Positions 14,037 to 14,225 of a stretch of DNA of 14,225 nucleotides are shown here, one piece after another; position 1 is the stretch's first letter; the number at the start of each line of letters is the position of its first letter. The stretch is from positions 1 through 14,225 of the forward strand of contig USPF01000054.1 of assembly GCA_900556555.1 (NCBI GenBank). Reading direction: 5' to 3'. Position numbers and translations under genes: made by a program. This DNA comes from an uncultured Blautia sp. (GTDB lineage: Bacteria; Bacillota; Clostridia; Lachnospirales; Lachnospiraceae). The notes beneath the pieces were generated by a model. The model was not told the origin of the DNA, did no database searches, and saw only the letters and a list, made by a program, of their open reading frames with translations.

Positions 14037-14225
14037 ATGTCAGAAGAAAAGAACTGGCAATTTGAGCTTGAAGAATATATCAAACAGGGCGAACCTGGTC
14101 AAATTGAAAAAAGTGAAGCATGGCAGACTGCAATCGGCTTGCAGGCGGTAGATGGTTTGCAAACCTCTGCTTATCTGTTAGATACTGCCAAGGAACATAT
14201 CGAAGGAAAGATCAGTATTGATGAA
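14037..14225 (+). CDS. 5' end of VbhA-like antitoxin / Fic-family protein (runs off window)
   Basis: The first 63 codons of an open gene, ATG at 14037 after GAGGTG, 20 nt behind the Fic gene. The visible part, with EEYIKQGEP, SEAWQTAIGLQAVDGLQTS and AYLLDTAKEHIEGKISIDE, resembles the N-terminal antitoxin-like domain found before the Fic domain in mobile-element Fic proteins annotated as VbhA family. HIEG recalls the inhibitory ExG helix, but the strict S/TxxxE(G/N) spacing is not met in what is visible. The identity rests on remembered family text; the catalytic part lies outside the window. Confidence 0.6.
   Translation, partial: MSEEKNWQFELEEYIKQGEPGQIEKSEAWQTAIGLQAVDGLQTSAYLLDTAKEHIEGKISIDE

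Noticed and set aside
1..14225. CRISPR arrays, rRNA or tRNA genes, complete insertion sequences
   Set aside because: No regularly spaced repeats, tRNA-like cloverleaf or transposase ORF was seen by eye on either strand.

Overview
The window looks like chromosomal DNA from a Gram-positive, anaerobic Clostridia-type bacterium, most likely Lachnospiraceae (Blautia/Dorea/Roseburia-like). The grounds are AT-rich DNA, strong AGGAGG-type ribosome sites, ATGA-type gene overlaps, and the gene families present. The placement is an inference from sequence style; no search was run.

Region 1 (1-6864, + strand). A broken TetR-family regulator (1-495) is closed by a strong terminator. It is followed by a tightly packed five-gene operon: a radical SAM/SPASM-type enzyme, a YbhN-like (LPG_synthase_TM) polytopic membrane protein, a monoacylglycerol-lipase-like alpha/beta hydrolase, a GldA-type glycerol dehydrogenase, and a fused DhaK-DhaL dihydroxyacetone kinase. 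The last three give a readable route from monoacylglycerol to glycerol, dihydroxyacetone and DHAP. The first two are of unknown function and have a lipid-associated flavour. This is the best candidate in the window for an undescribed system.

Region 2 (6888-8103, + strand). Housekeeping genes: a stand-alone purC with its own terminator, then a SlyD-like FKBP peptidyl-prolyl isomerase. A bidirectional terminator (8229-8268) separates them from convergent genes.

Region 3 (8272-10090, - strand). A TetR/AcrR repressor has a near-consensus promoter overlapped by a palindromic operator. The same operator pattern, TGAACnnnGTTCA, recurs in front of two unknown membrane-protein genes immediately downstream. 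This forms a small self-contained regulon.

Region 4 (10102-12505, + strand). A stress operon: a DUF5714-like zinc/cysteine-rich domain fused to a thioredoxin-type arsenate reductase (ArsC), then a Bcp peroxiredoxin, then the peroxide-stress protein YaaA.

Region 5 (about 12600 to the end, + strand). Accessory DNA carrying a 5'-truncated TnpV transposon-protein remnant, an HTH-Fic protein of the self-inhibited class, and the start of a second gene that resembles VbhA-antitoxin/Fic proteins. It runs off the end of the window.
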